Shown: positions 52,601 through 62,548, counted from the first letter of the stretch. The stretch is DNA of 64,000 bases from Gammaproteobacteria bacterium UBA7310 (GCA_002471665.1 DKQK01000040.1:1-64000); one strand, 5' to 3'. Notes: generated from the letters alone by a model not told the origin. Made by a program: numbers and translations.

Positions 52601-54499
52601 TTGAAAACAATAACAACAGGGTTTATTACCAACGACACTGCCGGCGCAGGGTGTAAGCGTGGCCTCGCAGTGGTTCTGTTTTGCGTGCTGCAGCTGAGTT
52701 GTCTGATGGTGGTGGCTGGTTCTGTCAATGCGCAGACTTCGTTGGATGGGAAGGTTGTTGATCTGACTAATATGGAGGCGCGGCAGCGCATCCAGCTGAA
52801 CGCCCACCTGGCCTATTTTGAAGATACCGACGATCTTGGTATTGATGACCTGCTGGCCGAGCCATATGAGTGGAGCATCAACCAGTCCGGGCTGCGTAAC
52901 TTTGGGCAATCTTCAAATCCCTACTGGTTCAAAGTGACACTGGATAACCTGGATCAGGCGGGGGCGCCTTTGTATGTGCGCTTTGCCTATCCCCATGTTG
53001 ATCTGTTGGATGTGTTTTGGGTGCATGACAACGCAGTGATCAAGCGCTACCGGCTGGGCGACAGCGTGGCTTTCAATGAACGCCCGGTCGACAATCGGGT
53101 CTATTTATTGCCGTTGGAGGGGCTGGCTGCGCCCCGGGTGACGCTCTATTTGAAAGTGGTGTCCCAGGGGCCGATGGAGGTGCCGCTGGATGTACTCACT
53201 TATTCGAAATTCTATGAACTCGATAAGGCTGAGCTGATTTGGTATGGCGCCTATTTCGGCGTGATGCTGGTGATGTTCTTCTATAACTTTTTTATCTTTG
53301 TCCTGGTGCGGGATATCACCTATTTCTACTATCTGTTTTATGTAGCCAGTACGGTGGTGTTGCAGTTCACCCTGACCGGGGCCAGCTTTCAGTTGTTGTG
53401 GCCGTTGTCGCCTGCACTGAACAACACGATGGTGCTCACCTTCACCTCCATGATGCCCCTGGCGGCGATTTTCTTCGTGCGGAGTTTTCTGCAATTGGAG
53501 ACAACCGCGAAGCCGCTGGTGCGTTGGTTGGCCAGAGTGTTGGTGACGGCATTCTTCCTGCAGCTGCTGCTCTCATTTGTGCTGCCTTATGCCCTGGTGC
53601 TGAAGATTGCTCATGCGCTCTCGTTTACTGCAGTGAGTTTTGGGTTGTATCTGGGGGTTACGTACTGGTTTCGTGGAGTTCGGGCAGCCCGCACCTTTGC
53701 CTTGGCCTGGCTGGTGTATTTAATTTTTATTCTTATCTATCTGCTGCAGATTACAAGCACCACCCAGCCCAATATTGTATCCATACATGCGCTTGAAATA
53801 GGGTCGATGCTTGAGCTGGTGTTACTGTCGCTTTCCTTCGGGCACCGTATAAATGAAGAGAAGGAAATGCGGATTCGAGCGCAGGACCAGGCGTTGAAGG
53901 CACAGAGCGCATTGAATCGCAATCTTGATCAATTGGTCCGGCGGCGCACCGACGAGCTGGAACAGGCCAATGCCCGCTTGAAAGAACTGAGCATCAAAGA
54001 TGGCCTCACCGGCATTTTTAATCGCCGGCATTTTGAAGAGCTGGCACAGACGGAATACCAGCGCAGCTTTCGGGATAAAAACTGGCTCAGCATTGCCATG
54101 CTGGATGTTGATCACTTTAAGGGATTGAATGACCGTTACGGGCATCCGTTTGGGGATCTGTGCCTGAAAAAAATTGCCACGGTGATTATGGGACAGGTGC
54201 GGCGCCCGCCGGATATGGTTGCCCGCTACGGTGGCGAAGAATTTATCGTGTTGTTGCCCGGAACCAGCGTGGAGGGCGGAAACGTGGTGGCTGAGAACAT
54301 GCGCCGCGCAGTGGAGGACATTTGCCTGCAACATGAGGGAGCTGAGGTGCGGCTCAGTATCAGCATTGGGGTGGCCAGCACCCTTCCGTCGCAGCGGGAT
54401 GACCTCGAAAGCCTGATTAAAGCGGCGGATGACAATCTGTATAAAGCCAAGAAATCCGGTCGCAACTGTGTGGTGTGTTCGTCTGCTGGAGGAGCGTAG
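52601..54499 (+). CDS. 7TMR-DISM diguanylate cyclase
   Basis: A 632-aa sensor cyclase. A signal peptide ends near residue 44 (SVNA/QTS). A 7TMR-DISM extracellular domain follows (about 50-205, with YWFKVTLDNLD and VYLLPLEGL), then seven membrane helices (about 212-405), a coiled coil (about 410-455, RRRTDELEQANARLKE) and a GGDEF domain with an active GGEEF at 544-548 and KDGLTGIFNRRHFE at its start. The start codon is a TTG at 52601 preceded by AGG. It should make c-di-GMP in response to a periplasmic ligand, perhaps a sugar. Confidence 0.9.
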   Translation: MKTITTGFITNDTAGAGCKRGLAVVLFCVLQLSCLMVVAGSVNAQTSLDGKVVDLTNMEARQRIQLNAHLAYFEDTDDLGIDDLLAEPYEWSINQSGLRNFGQSSNPYWFKVTLDNLDQAGAPLYVRFAYPHVDLLDVFWVHDNAVIKRYRLGDSVAFNERPVDNRVYLLPLEGLAAPRVTLYLKVVSQGPMEVPLDVLTYSKFYELDKAELIWYGAYFGVMLVMFFYNFFIFVLVRDITYFYYLFYVASTVVLQFTLTGASFQLLWPLSPALNNTMVLTFTSMMPLAAIFFVRSFLQLETTAKPLVRWLARVLVTAFFLQLLLSFVLPYALVLKIAHALSFTAVSFGLYLGVTYWFRGVRAARTFALAWLVYLIFILIYLLQITSTTQPNIVSIHALEIGSMLELVLLSLSFGHRINEEKEMRIRAQDQALKAQSALNRNLDQLVRRRTDELEQANARLKELSIKDGLTGIFNRRHFEELAQTEYQRSFRDKNWLSIAMLDVDHFKGLNDRYGHPFGDLCLKKIATVIMGQVRRPPDMVARYGGEEFIVLLPGTSVEGGNVVAENMRRAVEDICLQHEGAEVRLSISIGVASTLPSQRDDLESLIKAADDNLYKAKKSGRNCVVCSSAGGA

Positions 54500-54507
54500 C
54501 TATAATT

Positions 54508-54536
54508 TTGACCAGACAGTCTTAGTCAACTATACC
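54508..54536 (+). promoter_or_regulatory. Candidate sigma-70 promoter of the signalling operon
   Basis: TTGACC (54508-54513) is followed after 17 bases by TATACC (54531-54536). It lies just after the preceding cyclase stop and about 150 bases before the hybrid-kinase ATG, giving a long leader that includes a hairpin. Confidence 0.5.
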
Positions 54537-54591
54537 TATTAGTAATATATTGAATTTGCAGAAAAAAGCGCAAGGTTGCTCAACGGCAGGG

Positions 54592-54614
54592 TCAGCGGCG
54601 GGGTTTGCCGCTGA
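54592..54614 (+). other. Leader hairpin before the hybrid kinase gene
   Basis: A perfect 8-bp inverted repeat TCAGCGGC/GCCGCTGA with a seven-base loop lies 72 bases before the kinase start codon. There is no T-tract, so it is not a terminator. It could affect translation, RNA stability or protein binding. Confidence 0.45.
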
Positions 54615-54685
54615 ATCAGTCCGGGATGCGCCTGGCAGGGAAGCCCAAGTCATCGCTACTGCACTGATACAGTTACCGGGCAAAC

Positions 54686-57600
54686 ATGTATAACAAACTC
54701 AGGAATACTTCCATCAAGCTGAAGATGACCATCATTGCGATGATCGCGTTGATAGGCTTTTCCAGCATCGTTTTCAGTAATTACAGTTTTTTTCAGGACA
54801 CCACCGCATCGCTGGAAGAAATTCAGCAAGTGGACCTGGTGCTGGTGCAGATGGCAAACGATCTGCAGGTAGGCCTGGTGGATGTCAACCGGCTGTTTGA
54901 AGCGGCGATGGTGGAGGATGACAAGGATACATTGGAGGAGGCGTTGCTATTGGCCAAACAGCAACGCCAGATGCTGGATCAGCTGGATGAGCTGAAACCA
55001 TCATTGCGGATCCAGGCCGGTGATCTGCTGGCGGCCTTTGAAGACTATGTTGAGTCCACCCGGCGTTACACCTCTGATGTCATTGACGATCTATACCGCA
55101 GTGATGAAATGTATGTGGCGGTGGCACCCACCATTGCCAAGCGGCAGGCTTATGAAAACCTGCTGCGACGATTTTCCTCCGATATTAATGCAAGCTTCGA
55201 AGCCACCATGGACAGCATTCGCGGGGAAGCGGAAGTGGTTACCCAGGAGCAGTTCGTCTTCGGCGCCATGTTGGTGGCTTTGGTATTGGGTGCGTATATC
55301 TGGCTGTTTATGGTGGTGAACAGCGCCATGACCGATGTTATTGAGGTATCCGGTGAGATCTCCGACGGTAATCTGGATGTGGATATCGGTGAAGCCAACA
55401 GTACAGAAGTGAAGAAACTGTTTGCTGCGTTAACCATTATGCGGGATCGATTGAAACAACAGAATAACGATGCCGAAACCCGCAGCCGGCGTCAGGAGCA
55501 GCTCACTCATCTAAACGAGGCATTGCGCGGTGAGCTCACCCTAAACCAGGTGCTGGATGCCATGCTCACGTCACTGGCGGGTATGCTCAATTCTCTGGTG
55601 GGGGCGGTTTATCTCTGTGAAGGGGATGAACTGGTGATGCGGGCCAGCTATGCCTATTCCCATCGCAAAGGCGATCGCAGCCGACTGCAGATGGGGGAGT
55701 CGCTGGTGGGGCAGGCGGCGGTGGAACAAAAGGTGTTTGTGGTCAGGGATCTGCCATTGGATTATTCACCGATAGCATCCGGTTTGGGCGAGTCAACACC
55801 CAGAGAAGTGTTGGTGGTACCCCTGGTGTTCAACGATCACTTACTGGGGGTCATGGAATTGATGACTTTCCAGGGCTTTTCCTCGGATGATGTGGAATTC
55901 ATCAGCCGGGCGGCGGAAGGCATGGCCATTGCGTTGAATTCCTCCATTTCCAGGGTGCAGCTGGCGGAAGCGTTGGAGCGATCCAAGCAACAGGCTGAAG
56001 CCCTTGAACAGCAACAGGAAGAGCTTAGAGCCACCAACGAGGAGCTGGAGGAGCAGGCGGCAATACTGCGTTCATCAGAAGAGAGCCTGCAGCAGCAGCA
56101 GGAAGAACTGCGGGTTATGAATGAAGAATTGGAAGAGCGTAACCGGCTGCTGGATCGCCAGAAAGATGAAATTGAAAAGAACAACAGCGCCTTGGAGGTA
56201 TCCCGTAAGGAACTGCAGGAAAAAGCGCGCCAGTTGGAAATGAGCGGTCGCTACAAAACCGAATTTCTATCGACCATGTCCCACGAGCTGCGCACACCGT
56301 TGAACAGTATTCTGATCCTGTCCCAGGGATTGATGGAAAACAAGAAAACCAATCTGGACGAGAAACAGGTGGAACACGCCAGGGTGATCAATTCCTCGGG
56401 GCGGGACCTGTTGATGTTGATCAACGACATACTGGATTTGTCCAAGGTGGAGGAGGGCAAGCTCGAGATCGTGGCAGAATCGATGCCACTTGCAGAGTTG
56501 GCGTCCAAGCTGCGTGGTCAGTTTGAGGCGCAGGCCGAGAGCAAACAAATTGGCTTTAACGTAAATATTGATGCGCAATTACCTGACAGTATACAAGTGG
56601 ATGAGCATCGCCTCAGTCAGATCCTGCGTAACTTCATTTCCAATGCCCTGAAGTTTACCCACAAAGGGCAGGTAGAGGTTCAGATCGGCATCCCGCAACA
56701 GCCGATTGCTACGGTCTCCGGCGTGCTGCAAGCGGAGGAAAGCATTGAATTCAAAGTGATAGATTCCGGTATCGGGATTCCGCAGGATAAGTTGGATCTG
56801 ATTTTTGAGGCTTTCCAGCAAGTGGATGGAACCATCAGCCGAAAATATGGAGGTACGGGATTGGGTTTGACTATTTCCCGTAAACTGGCAGAAATCATGG
56901 GGGGAGTGGTTCAGGTTCGTAGTGAAGGTAAAAATCGGGGTTCTGAGTTCAGCCTGTATCTACCGCGAACCTTTGGCGACGGGCAGGCAGAGGCTGCTCC
57001 TGCGATAGAGGCGCCAACGCCAGCGCAATCGCTTGCCGAGGACTTGGCCCCGTCCAGGGCTCAGCCGGAGCGGTCATCGCAGCAAAATGCACCGCAGCTC
57101 AGCAATGCCATTCTGATTGTAGAGGATGATGCCAATTTTAGTGGTGTGCTGAAAAACCTGGCGGAAGAATTCGGTTTCAGTGCTTTCTGCGCACACTCTG
57201 TTAAGGATGCATTATCCTTCCTCAGTCAAAACAGGCCCGGTTCCATCATCCTTGACCTGGGCCTGCCTGATGCGCCGGGCGAACGATTACTGCAGCAAAT
57301 CAAGGATGATCCACAGACGAAAGACATTCCGGTACATGTAATATCCGGCAAGCTCAATGTCAGTCCATCCAGTATTGAAGGCGCTGAGGAGTTTATCGCC
57401 AAACCGTTTGGCCGTGATCGCCTTGACCAACTCTTTAATGACATCAGTTCGGAGTTGAGCGGGCTGTCCAGTAACCGGGTGCTGGTGATTGAAGATGATG
57501 TGGTACAGCAGGAACAGCTGCAACGCAGTTTTGCCGAACAGAATGTAGTTTGCGTGATGGCTGAAAATGGAAAGGATGCCATTAAGCAGCTGAAACAGGA

Positions 57601-58279
57601 AGTATTCGGCGCCATTATTCTGGATCTTGAACTGCCAGACTCCGATGGTTTCAAGTTGGCCGAAACGTTGAGTCATTGCACCAATGGCAATACGCCAATC
57701 ATTATCTACACTGCCCGTGATCTGGATAAACGCCAGGATGCACAGCTGCGAAAGTACGCCAAGCGCATTGTGTTGAAAACGGATAAATCCATTTCCCGGC
57801 TGCTGAATGAAACCACGCTCTTTCTGCACTGGTTGCAGGGCTCGGATAAGCCATCCCATGGTAATGAGCCGGAAGATCCTTCCACCGTGAACCTGATTGA
57901 TGTGGAAGGAAAACGGTTGTTATTGGTGGACGATGATATTCGCAACCTGTATTCGTTGTCAGCCGTATTGGAAGAAAGCGGATTTGAGATTGCAACTGCG
58001 GGTACGGGTACCGAAGCCATTGAAATGTTGGATCAGGAGCCCCGCTTTGATCTGGTGTTGATGGATGTGATGATGCCGGAAATGGATGGTTTGGAGGCAA
58101 TGCGGCATATTCGCAGCGATTCAAGGCACAAGAATCTACCGATCATCGCGCTGACAGCCAAGGCGATGAAGGATGATCGCGCCCGCTGCATCGAAGCCGG
58201 AGCCAACGACTACCTGTCGAAGCCGGTGGACACCAATAAATTGAAGGCAATTGTGAAAATGTGGTTGGGACAAGCCTGA
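54686..58279 (+). CDS. Hybrid sensor histidine kinase with HAMP, GAF and three receivers
   Basis: A 1197-aa protein. TM1 (13-32), periplasmic helical sensor (33-188), TM2 (189-211), HAMP (212-262), GAF (about 282-420), a long Gln/Glu coiled coil (422-518), HisKA with His533 in STMSHELRTPLN, HATPase with Asn653 and GGTGLGL (722-728), then three receiver domains with phospho-Asp near 857, 980 and 1127. All key residues are present. The first two receivers may be phosphate sinks or relays, and the last is the most canonical (LMDVMMPEMDG). It heads a four-gene operon with CheR, CheB and a REC-GGDEF-EAL protein. Confidence 0.93.
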   Translation: MYNKLRNTSIKLKMTIIAMIALIGFSSIVFSNYSFFQDTTASLEEIQQVDLVLVQMANDLQVGLVDVNRLFEAAMVEDDKDTLEEALLLAKQQRQMLDQLDELKPSLRIQAGDLLAAFEDYVESTRRYTSDVIDDLYRSDEMYVAVAPTIAKRQAYENLLRRFSSDINASFEATMDSIRGEAEVVTQEQFVFGAMLVALVLGAYIWLFMVVNSAMTDVIEVSGEISDGNLDVDIGEANSTEVKKLFAALTIMRDRLKQQNNDAETRSRRQEQLTHLNEALRGELTLNQVLDAMLTSLAGMLNSLVGAVYLCEGDELVMRASYAYSHRKGDRSRLQMGESLVGQAAVEQKVFVVRDLPLDYSPIASGLGESTPREVLVVPLVFNDHLLGVMELMTFQGFSSDDVEFISRAAEGMAIALNSSISRVQLAEALERSKQQAEALEQQQEELRATNEELEEQAAILRSSEESLQQQQEELRVMNEELEERNRLLDRQKDEIEKNNSALEVSRKELQEKARQLEMSGRYKTEFLSTMSHELRTPLNSILILSQGLMENKKTNLDEKQVEHARVINSSGRDLLMLINDILDLSKVEEGKLEIVAESMPLAELASKLRGQFEAQAESKQIGFNVNIDAQLPDSIQVDEHRLSQILRNFISNALKFTHKGQVEVQIGIPQQPIATVSGVLQAEESIEFKVIDSGIGIPQDKLDLIFEAFQQVDGTISRKYGGTGLGLTISRKLAEIMGGVVQVRSEGKNRGSEFSLYLPRTFGDGQAEAAPAIEAPTPAQSLAEDLAPSRAQPERSSQQNAPQLSNAILIVEDDANFSGVLKNLAEEFGFSAFCAHSVKDALSFLSQNRPGSIILDLGLPDAPGERLLQQIKDDPQTKDIPVHVISGKLNVSPSSIEGAEEFIAKPFGRDRLDQLFNDISSELSGLSSNRVLVIEDDVVQQEQLQRSFAEQNVVCVMAENGKDAIKQLKQEVFGAIILDLELPDSDGFKLAETLSHCTNGNTPIIIYTARDLDKRQDAQLRKYAKRIVLKTDKSISRLLNETTLFLHWLQGSDKPSHGNEPEDPSTVNLIDVEGKRLLLVDDDIRNLYSLSAVLEESGFEIATAGTGTEAIEMLDQEPRFDLVLMDVMMPEMDGLEAMRHIRSDSRHKNLPIIALTAKAMKDDRARCIEAGANDYLSKPVDTNKLKAIVKMWLGQA

Positions 58280-59121
58280 TGGTGACGGTGGATAGAGGCG
58301 AACAGCTTAATGAGTTCGAAGTGGAGGTGGAGTGCCTGATGGAGGCGCTGTATCTGCGTTGGGGATACGACTTTCGAGAGTACTCCCGCGCCTCGTTGCG
58401 GCGCAGGGTAGCCCGCTATATGTCCGATAACCATTTCCAGCGCCTCTGTGACCTGCAGCATGATTTGATTCGCAATAAAAAACGGTGTGTTCATTTTGTG
58501 CGGGGGTTGACCGTCAATGTAACGGATATGTTCAGGGATCCGAAATTTTACCGCGTGATTCGGGAGCAGGTAGTACCGGAGTTGAGAAGCCACCCTTTTA
58601 TAAAAATCTGGCATGCGGGTTGTTCCACTGGAGAAGAGGCTTATTCCATGTCGATTCTGTTGCATGAGGAGGGCCTGGGGGAACGGGCTGTTATTTATGC
58701 AACGGATATCAACTCCCAGGTTCTGGAACAGGCCAGTAAAGGCGTTTACCACGAGAAAATGCTGCTGGCCGCCAGAGAGAACTACGGCGCCACCGGCGGC
58801 AGCAACCGTCTGGATGACTTTATCTCGGTGGGCTATGAACGCTTTCTGATTGACCCTGAACTGAAAAAAAATATCGTCTTTACCCAACATGATCTGGTTA
58901 CAGATCAGGTGTTTGGGGAAATGCAGATGGTGATTTGCCGGAATGTCCTAATTTACTTTCGACGCGAACTCCAGACTAAGGTGCTAACCTTATTTCATAA
59001 CAGTCTGGATATGGGTGGCTTCCTGGGGCTTGGTATGAAAGAATCCCTGCGCAGTTTACCTAACAGTATTAGATATAAAGCCATTGATGAATCAGCAAGA
59101 GTGTTCCAGCGGGTTGATTAA
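58279..59121 (+). CDS. cheR: CheR-type protein-glutamate methyltransferase
   Basis: A 280-aa CheR homologue that transfers methyl from SAM to glutamates in the family. The N-terminal helical domain has YSRASLRRRVARYM (about 35-48). The SAM domain has HAGCSTGEEAYSMSILL (112-128) and MVICRNVLIYFRREL. The ATG overlaps the kinase TGA as TGATG, showing coupling. Its own substrate is not obvious: no MCP or CheA/CheW is in this operon, so the kinase's own coiled coil, or a distant receptor, may be methylated. Confidence 0.9.
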   Translation: MVTVDRGEQLNEFEVEVECLMEALYLRWGYDFREYSRASLRRRVARYMSDNHFQRLCDLQHDLIRNKKRCVHFVRGLTVNVTDMFRDPKFYRVIREQVVPELRSHPFIKIWHAGCSTGEEAYSMSILLHEEGLGERAVIYATDINSQVLEQASKGVYHEKMLLAARENYGATGGSNRLDDFISVGYERFLIDPELKKNIVFTQHDLVTDQVFGEMQMVICRNVLIYFRRELQTKVLTLFHNSLDMGGFLGLGMKESLRSLPNSIRYKAIDESARVFQRVD

Positions 59122-59695
59122 GCAGGTCGAGTTAGTGGTTATAGGTGCCTCCAGCGGTGGCCTTGATGTGTTGATTACCCTTTTGCAACACCTGCCCCGG
59201 CACTATCAGATTCCAACAGTGGCCGTTTTACACCAGCGTCCCAACCGGTCCAGTGGCGTACCCGAAATGTTAGCTAAATACACCCACATGAAAGTGCAGG
59301 AGCCAGAAGACAAACAGGGAATAGAAGCGGGCAATTTTTACGTGGCACCGCCCAACTATCATTTGTTGATTGATAACGACAGAGTGTTTTCGTTAAGTCT
59401 GGATGCGCCGTTGAATTTTTGTCGGCCTTCCATCGATATGGCGTTCGAATCGGCGGCTGAAGTCTATGGCGACAAGCTGGTGGGGTGTGTGCTCACAGGG
59501 GCCAACTCCGACGGTGCTGAAGGTGTGCGTTACATCAAGCGCTACGGTGGCCATGTACTGGTACAGGATCCCGCTCAGGCAACGGTTGATTCCATGCCCA
59601 GGGCTGCCATTGCGGCGGCTGAGGTAGATGAAATTATTAAAATAGAGCAGATTGCAGAGCGCCTGTCCCTGTTCGCCGAGGGTCATCAGGCATGA
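59087..59695 (+). CDS. CheB-type methylesterase/deamidase domain without receiver
   Basis: A 202-aa stand-alone CheB catalytic domain. The catalytic triad is Ser22 (GASSGG), His49 (AVLHQRP) and Asp142 (GANSDGAEG). The receiver domain that normally inhibits CheB until phosphorylated is absent. Overlap of 35 bases with cheR and ATGA overlap with the next gene show tight coupling. It would reverse the methylation by the neighbouring CheR, but constitutive activity is likely. The ATG at 59087 was chosen over a TTG at 59084. Confidence 0.9.
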   Translation: MNQQECSSGLIKQVELVVIGASSGGLDVLITLLQHLPRHYQIPTVAVLHQRPNRSSGVPEMLAKYTHMKVQEPEDKQGIEAGNFYVAPPNYHLLIDNDRVFSLSLDAPLNFCRPSIDMAFESAAEVYGDKLVGCVLTGANSDGAEGVRYIKRYGGHVLVQDPAQATVDSMPRAAIAAAEVDEIIKIEQIAERLSLFAEGHQA

Positions 59696-61839
59696 AGCAA
59701 AGTATACTCATAGTGGATGATCAAAAGGCAAATCTGGTGGCATTGGAAGCCACTTTGGCGGATCTTGATAATGTGGAAATCATTTCCGCAACGTCCGGCC
59801 CGGAAGCGCTTTCCATTCTGCTCAAGCAGACCGTCGCCATGGTGTTGCTGGACGTGCAGATGCCCGGAATGGATGGCTTTGAAGTGGCCAGCTATATGCG
59901 CCAACGGTCCAAGACCCGTCACATTCCCATTATCTTTCTGACCGCCATCAACAAAGAAGAAAGCTATATGTTCAAAGGCTATGAGAGCGGAGGCGTGGAC
60001 TTTATGTTCAAGCCCTTCGATCCCTTTGTTCTGCTCAGTAAGGTCAGGATTTTTCTGGAGCTGGATGGCCGGCAGCGGCAACTGGAAGATGCGCTCAGTA
60101 AACTCAAACAGGTTAAAACCAGTAACGAAGTGCTGTTGCGTTCGGTGGGGGAAGGCATCATCGGTGTGTGCCTGAAGGGAACCATCACCTTTGTGAATCC
60201 CGCCGCCGAAATGATCCTGGGTGTACACAGCTCGGCGTTGATCGGCCAGCACTTGTACGAGGCGGTCATTGTATCCACCCATCATGCAGAGAAAACCGGG
60301 TGGTTTCACACCAAACTCTATAAAGCCTGTTCCGAAGGCCGGGCATTCCACACAGACGTGGGTGTGTTTCGTTCCCATCACGATAAAATGCTGCCGGTTG
60401 AATACACGGCCAGCCCAACCCATTCCCCTTCGGGCAAGTTTGATGGCGCAGTGATTGTCTTCAAGGATATTACCGAGCGTAAAAAGATTGAGGAAAAGCT
60501 GCATTATATGGCGCAGTACGACGCATTAACGGAGCTGGGTAACCGTAACCTGTTTAGCTCGGCGTTGAATAACTCCATAACCTACAGTGATCACAGCGGG
60601 CAGAGTTTTGCGCTGCTGTTTATGGATCTGGATCGCTTCAAGCAGGTTAACGACACGCTGGGGCACGATGCCGGCGATGAACTTCTGAAGGAAGTGGCAA
60701 TAAGAGTCGCTCAGTGTATTCGTGATTCCGATATTCTGTGCCGGTTGGGTGGTGACGAATTTACGGTGATCATTAACGGTGAGTATGCGGAGAAGGCATC
60801 GGTGCGGGTGTCCGAGAAGCTGATTCAGGCGCTGTCGCAGCCGTTCGAGATTTTCGGACAGGAGCTGTATGTGGGGGCCAGTATTGGAATCGTTTATTAT
60901 CCCGAGATGGGTAAGGATACCAGTGAACTGATTCGTAATGCGGATATGGCCATGTATCAGGCCAAACATGAAGGCCGCAACCGATACCGGGTATTTGAGC
61001 CGGATATGAAAACCCAGGTTGAGGAATCCATGGCGCTTGAGGTGGAGCTGCGCAGAGCGGTGGAGACCATGGATTTCCAACTGCATTATCAGCCGAAGTT
61101 TGACATGACCAACGGCCAGGTGGTGGGGGCGGAAGCGCTGTTGCGCTGGAAGGTTGGCGATAAGATGATATCGCCGGCTACTTTTATCCCGATCGCCGAA
61201 GAGACCGGCCTGATCAATGGTATTGGCCGCTGGGTTTTTGAAACCGCTGCCGTGCAAGTGAAGCAGTGGAGTACCCGGTTCGATTTACCCGAGGGCTTTC
61301 GGATTTCGGTCAATATGTCCGTACAGCAACTGCAGGACCCGGATCTGGTGCGGGTAATGGGCAGTTTCATTGATGCCGCCAACATTGATCCCGGTTTGTT
61401 GGAGATTGAGATCACGGAAAGTCTGTTTCTGGAGCGCACCGAAGTGAATCTGCGTAATCTGGCAGGTATCCGGGGTTTGGGATCCGGTATTGCCCTGGAT
61501 GATTTTGGTACCGGCTATTCATCGATGGGTTATTTGGCACAGTTACCCTTAACGGTGTTGAAAATTGATAAAACCTTTGTGGATGATGTGCATAAGCCCC
61601 AGGGCAGCGCCATCATCTCAGCGGTGGTGGCTCTGGCTCGGGGCCTGGGGGTGGATGTTATTGCTGAAGGGGTTGAGCAGGAGGATCAGGCATCACGCCT
61701 GATCGAGCTGGGCTGCGTTACCGCCCAGGGATTTTATTACAGTAAACCGATTCCGGCTGAAGAACTGGAACAATTGCTGGAGAGCAGTTTCGTAATCCTG
61801 GATAGTGCCGTCAGCAGTGCTGCCAACTCCGGCAGTTAA
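59692..61839 (+). CDS. REC-PAS-GGDEF-EAL response regulator for c-di-GMP
   Basis: A 715-aa protein. The receiver (1-122) has Asp54 in LLDVQMPGMDG. A PAS domain (about 145-265) ends with KDITERKKIEEKL. GGDEF is intact (RLGGDEF, 354-358) and EAL is intact (AEALLRW, EAL at 482-484) with DDFGTGYSS and NMSVQQL. Both activities are possible. It overlaps the CheB gene by four bases (ATGA) and is the likely output of the hybrid kinase. It converges on the DUF3108 gene with a four-base overlap and no terminator. Confidence 0.93.
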   Translation: MKQSILIVDDQKANLVALEATLADLDNVEIISATSGPEALSILLKQTVAMVLLDVQMPGMDGFEVASYMRQRSKTRHIPIIFLTAINKEESYMFKGYESGGVDFMFKPFDPFVLLSKVRIFLELDGRQRQLEDALSKLKQVKTSNEVLLRSVGEGIIGVCLKGTITFVNPAAEMILGVHSSALIGQHLYEAVIVSTHHAEKTGWFHTKLYKACSEGRAFHTDVGVFRSHHDKMLPVEYTASPTHSPSGKFDGAVIVFKDITERKKIEEKLHYMAQYDALTELGNRNLFSSALNNSITYSDHSGQSFALLFMDLDRFKQVNDTLGHDAGDELLKEVAIRVAQCIRDSDILCRLGGDEFTVIINGEYAEKASVRVSEKLIQALSQPFEIFGQELYVGASIGIVYYPEMGKDTSELIRNADMAMYQAKHEGRNRYRVFEPDMKTQVEESMALEVELRRAVETMDFQLHYQPKFDMTNGQVVGAEALLRWKVGDKMISPATFIPIAEETGLINGIGRWVFETAAVQVKQWSTRFDLPEGFRISVNMSVQQLQDPDLVRVMGSFIDAANIDPGLLEIEITESLFLERTEVNLRNLAGIRGLGSGIALDDFGTGYSSMGYLAQLPLTVLKIDKTFVDDVHKPQGSAIISAVVALARGLGVDVIAEGVEQEDQASRLIELGCVTAQGFYYSKPIPAEELEQLLESSFVILDSAVSSAANSGS

Positions 61840-62540
61840 TGGAGTTTGAATTCCGTCAGTTCCAACAGAAAGTGATCGCCGTCATCATTCTGCTCCACTT
61901 TGACCGGGATGAAAGGGTATTCGTGATGCAGCCAGATCTCCGTTTGCCGCTTGTCGTCGTCGTGCAATCGTTTCAGGTGAAAGGTTTTGATGTTACCGGA
62001 TTCCGTGCTGATGGTGGGTTTGTCCAGCAGCACAAATTTTCGTAATTCCTGATCGTTATCCTTGGCTTCCATGAACTGGATTTCCCCCTTGCCGGATTGA
62101 ACCTCCAGTGCCAGCAGCAAAGTGCTGGTGAGCGGATCCTGCATACCGGCTACCAGATCAAACTCTCCTTGCTTTTTTTTGTGCACATAAGTGCCCCGGC
62201 CCCTTTGCCAGTCAAAGTTGATGTGATTTTTTCTTTTCTTGAGAAACGTACCACGGGTGGAATCGTACTGTAGCGGCCGGGGCTGGCCTGCCTGCCACAG
62301 AAACTCCGATTGCTCCTCCAGGCGGTAGATCATCGCACTGGCATCGTATTCGATCCGATACCGCTCCTGTCCCAGGCTGATCAGTTTGCGACTGCCCAGG
62401 TCGCTTACCGACATGCCGTTGGCTTCACCGCGATAGTGCGCCGTGAACGGGCTGAATGGCATGGTTTCAGCGTCAGCCCGTGACAGCCCTGTCATCATCA
62501 GCAGCAGGGTTAGGAAAGGCAATGCGCGAAACAGAGGCAT
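61836..62540 (-). CDS. DUF3108 family exported protein
   Basis: A 234-aa protein of the DUF3108 group. A signal peptide (MPLFRALPFLTLLLMMTGLSRADA) precedes a beta-rich domain with FTAHYRGEANGMSVSDLG and a C-terminal PVKVEQNDDGDHFLLELTEF. The function is unknown; a periplasmic or outer-membrane-associated fold is likely. The ATG at 62540 has AAGGA upstream; a longer frame to 62633 overlaps purN. It follows purN by eight bases, and the purM-purN-DUF3108 order on one strand is seen in other gammaproteobacteria. Confidence 0.85.
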   Translation of the reverse strand: MPLFRALPFLTLLLMMTGLSRADAETMPFSPFTAHYRGEANGMSVSDLGSRKLISLGQERYRIEYDASAMIYRLEEQSEFLWQAGQPRPLQYDSTRGTFLKKRKNHINFDWQRGRGTYVHKKKQGEFDLVAGMQDPLTSTLLLALEVQSGKGEIQFMEAKDNDQELRKFVLLDKPTISTESGNIKTFHLKRLHDDDKRQTEIWLHHEYPFIPVKVEQNDDGDHFLLELTEFKLH

Positions 62541-62548
62541 ATGAGTCC

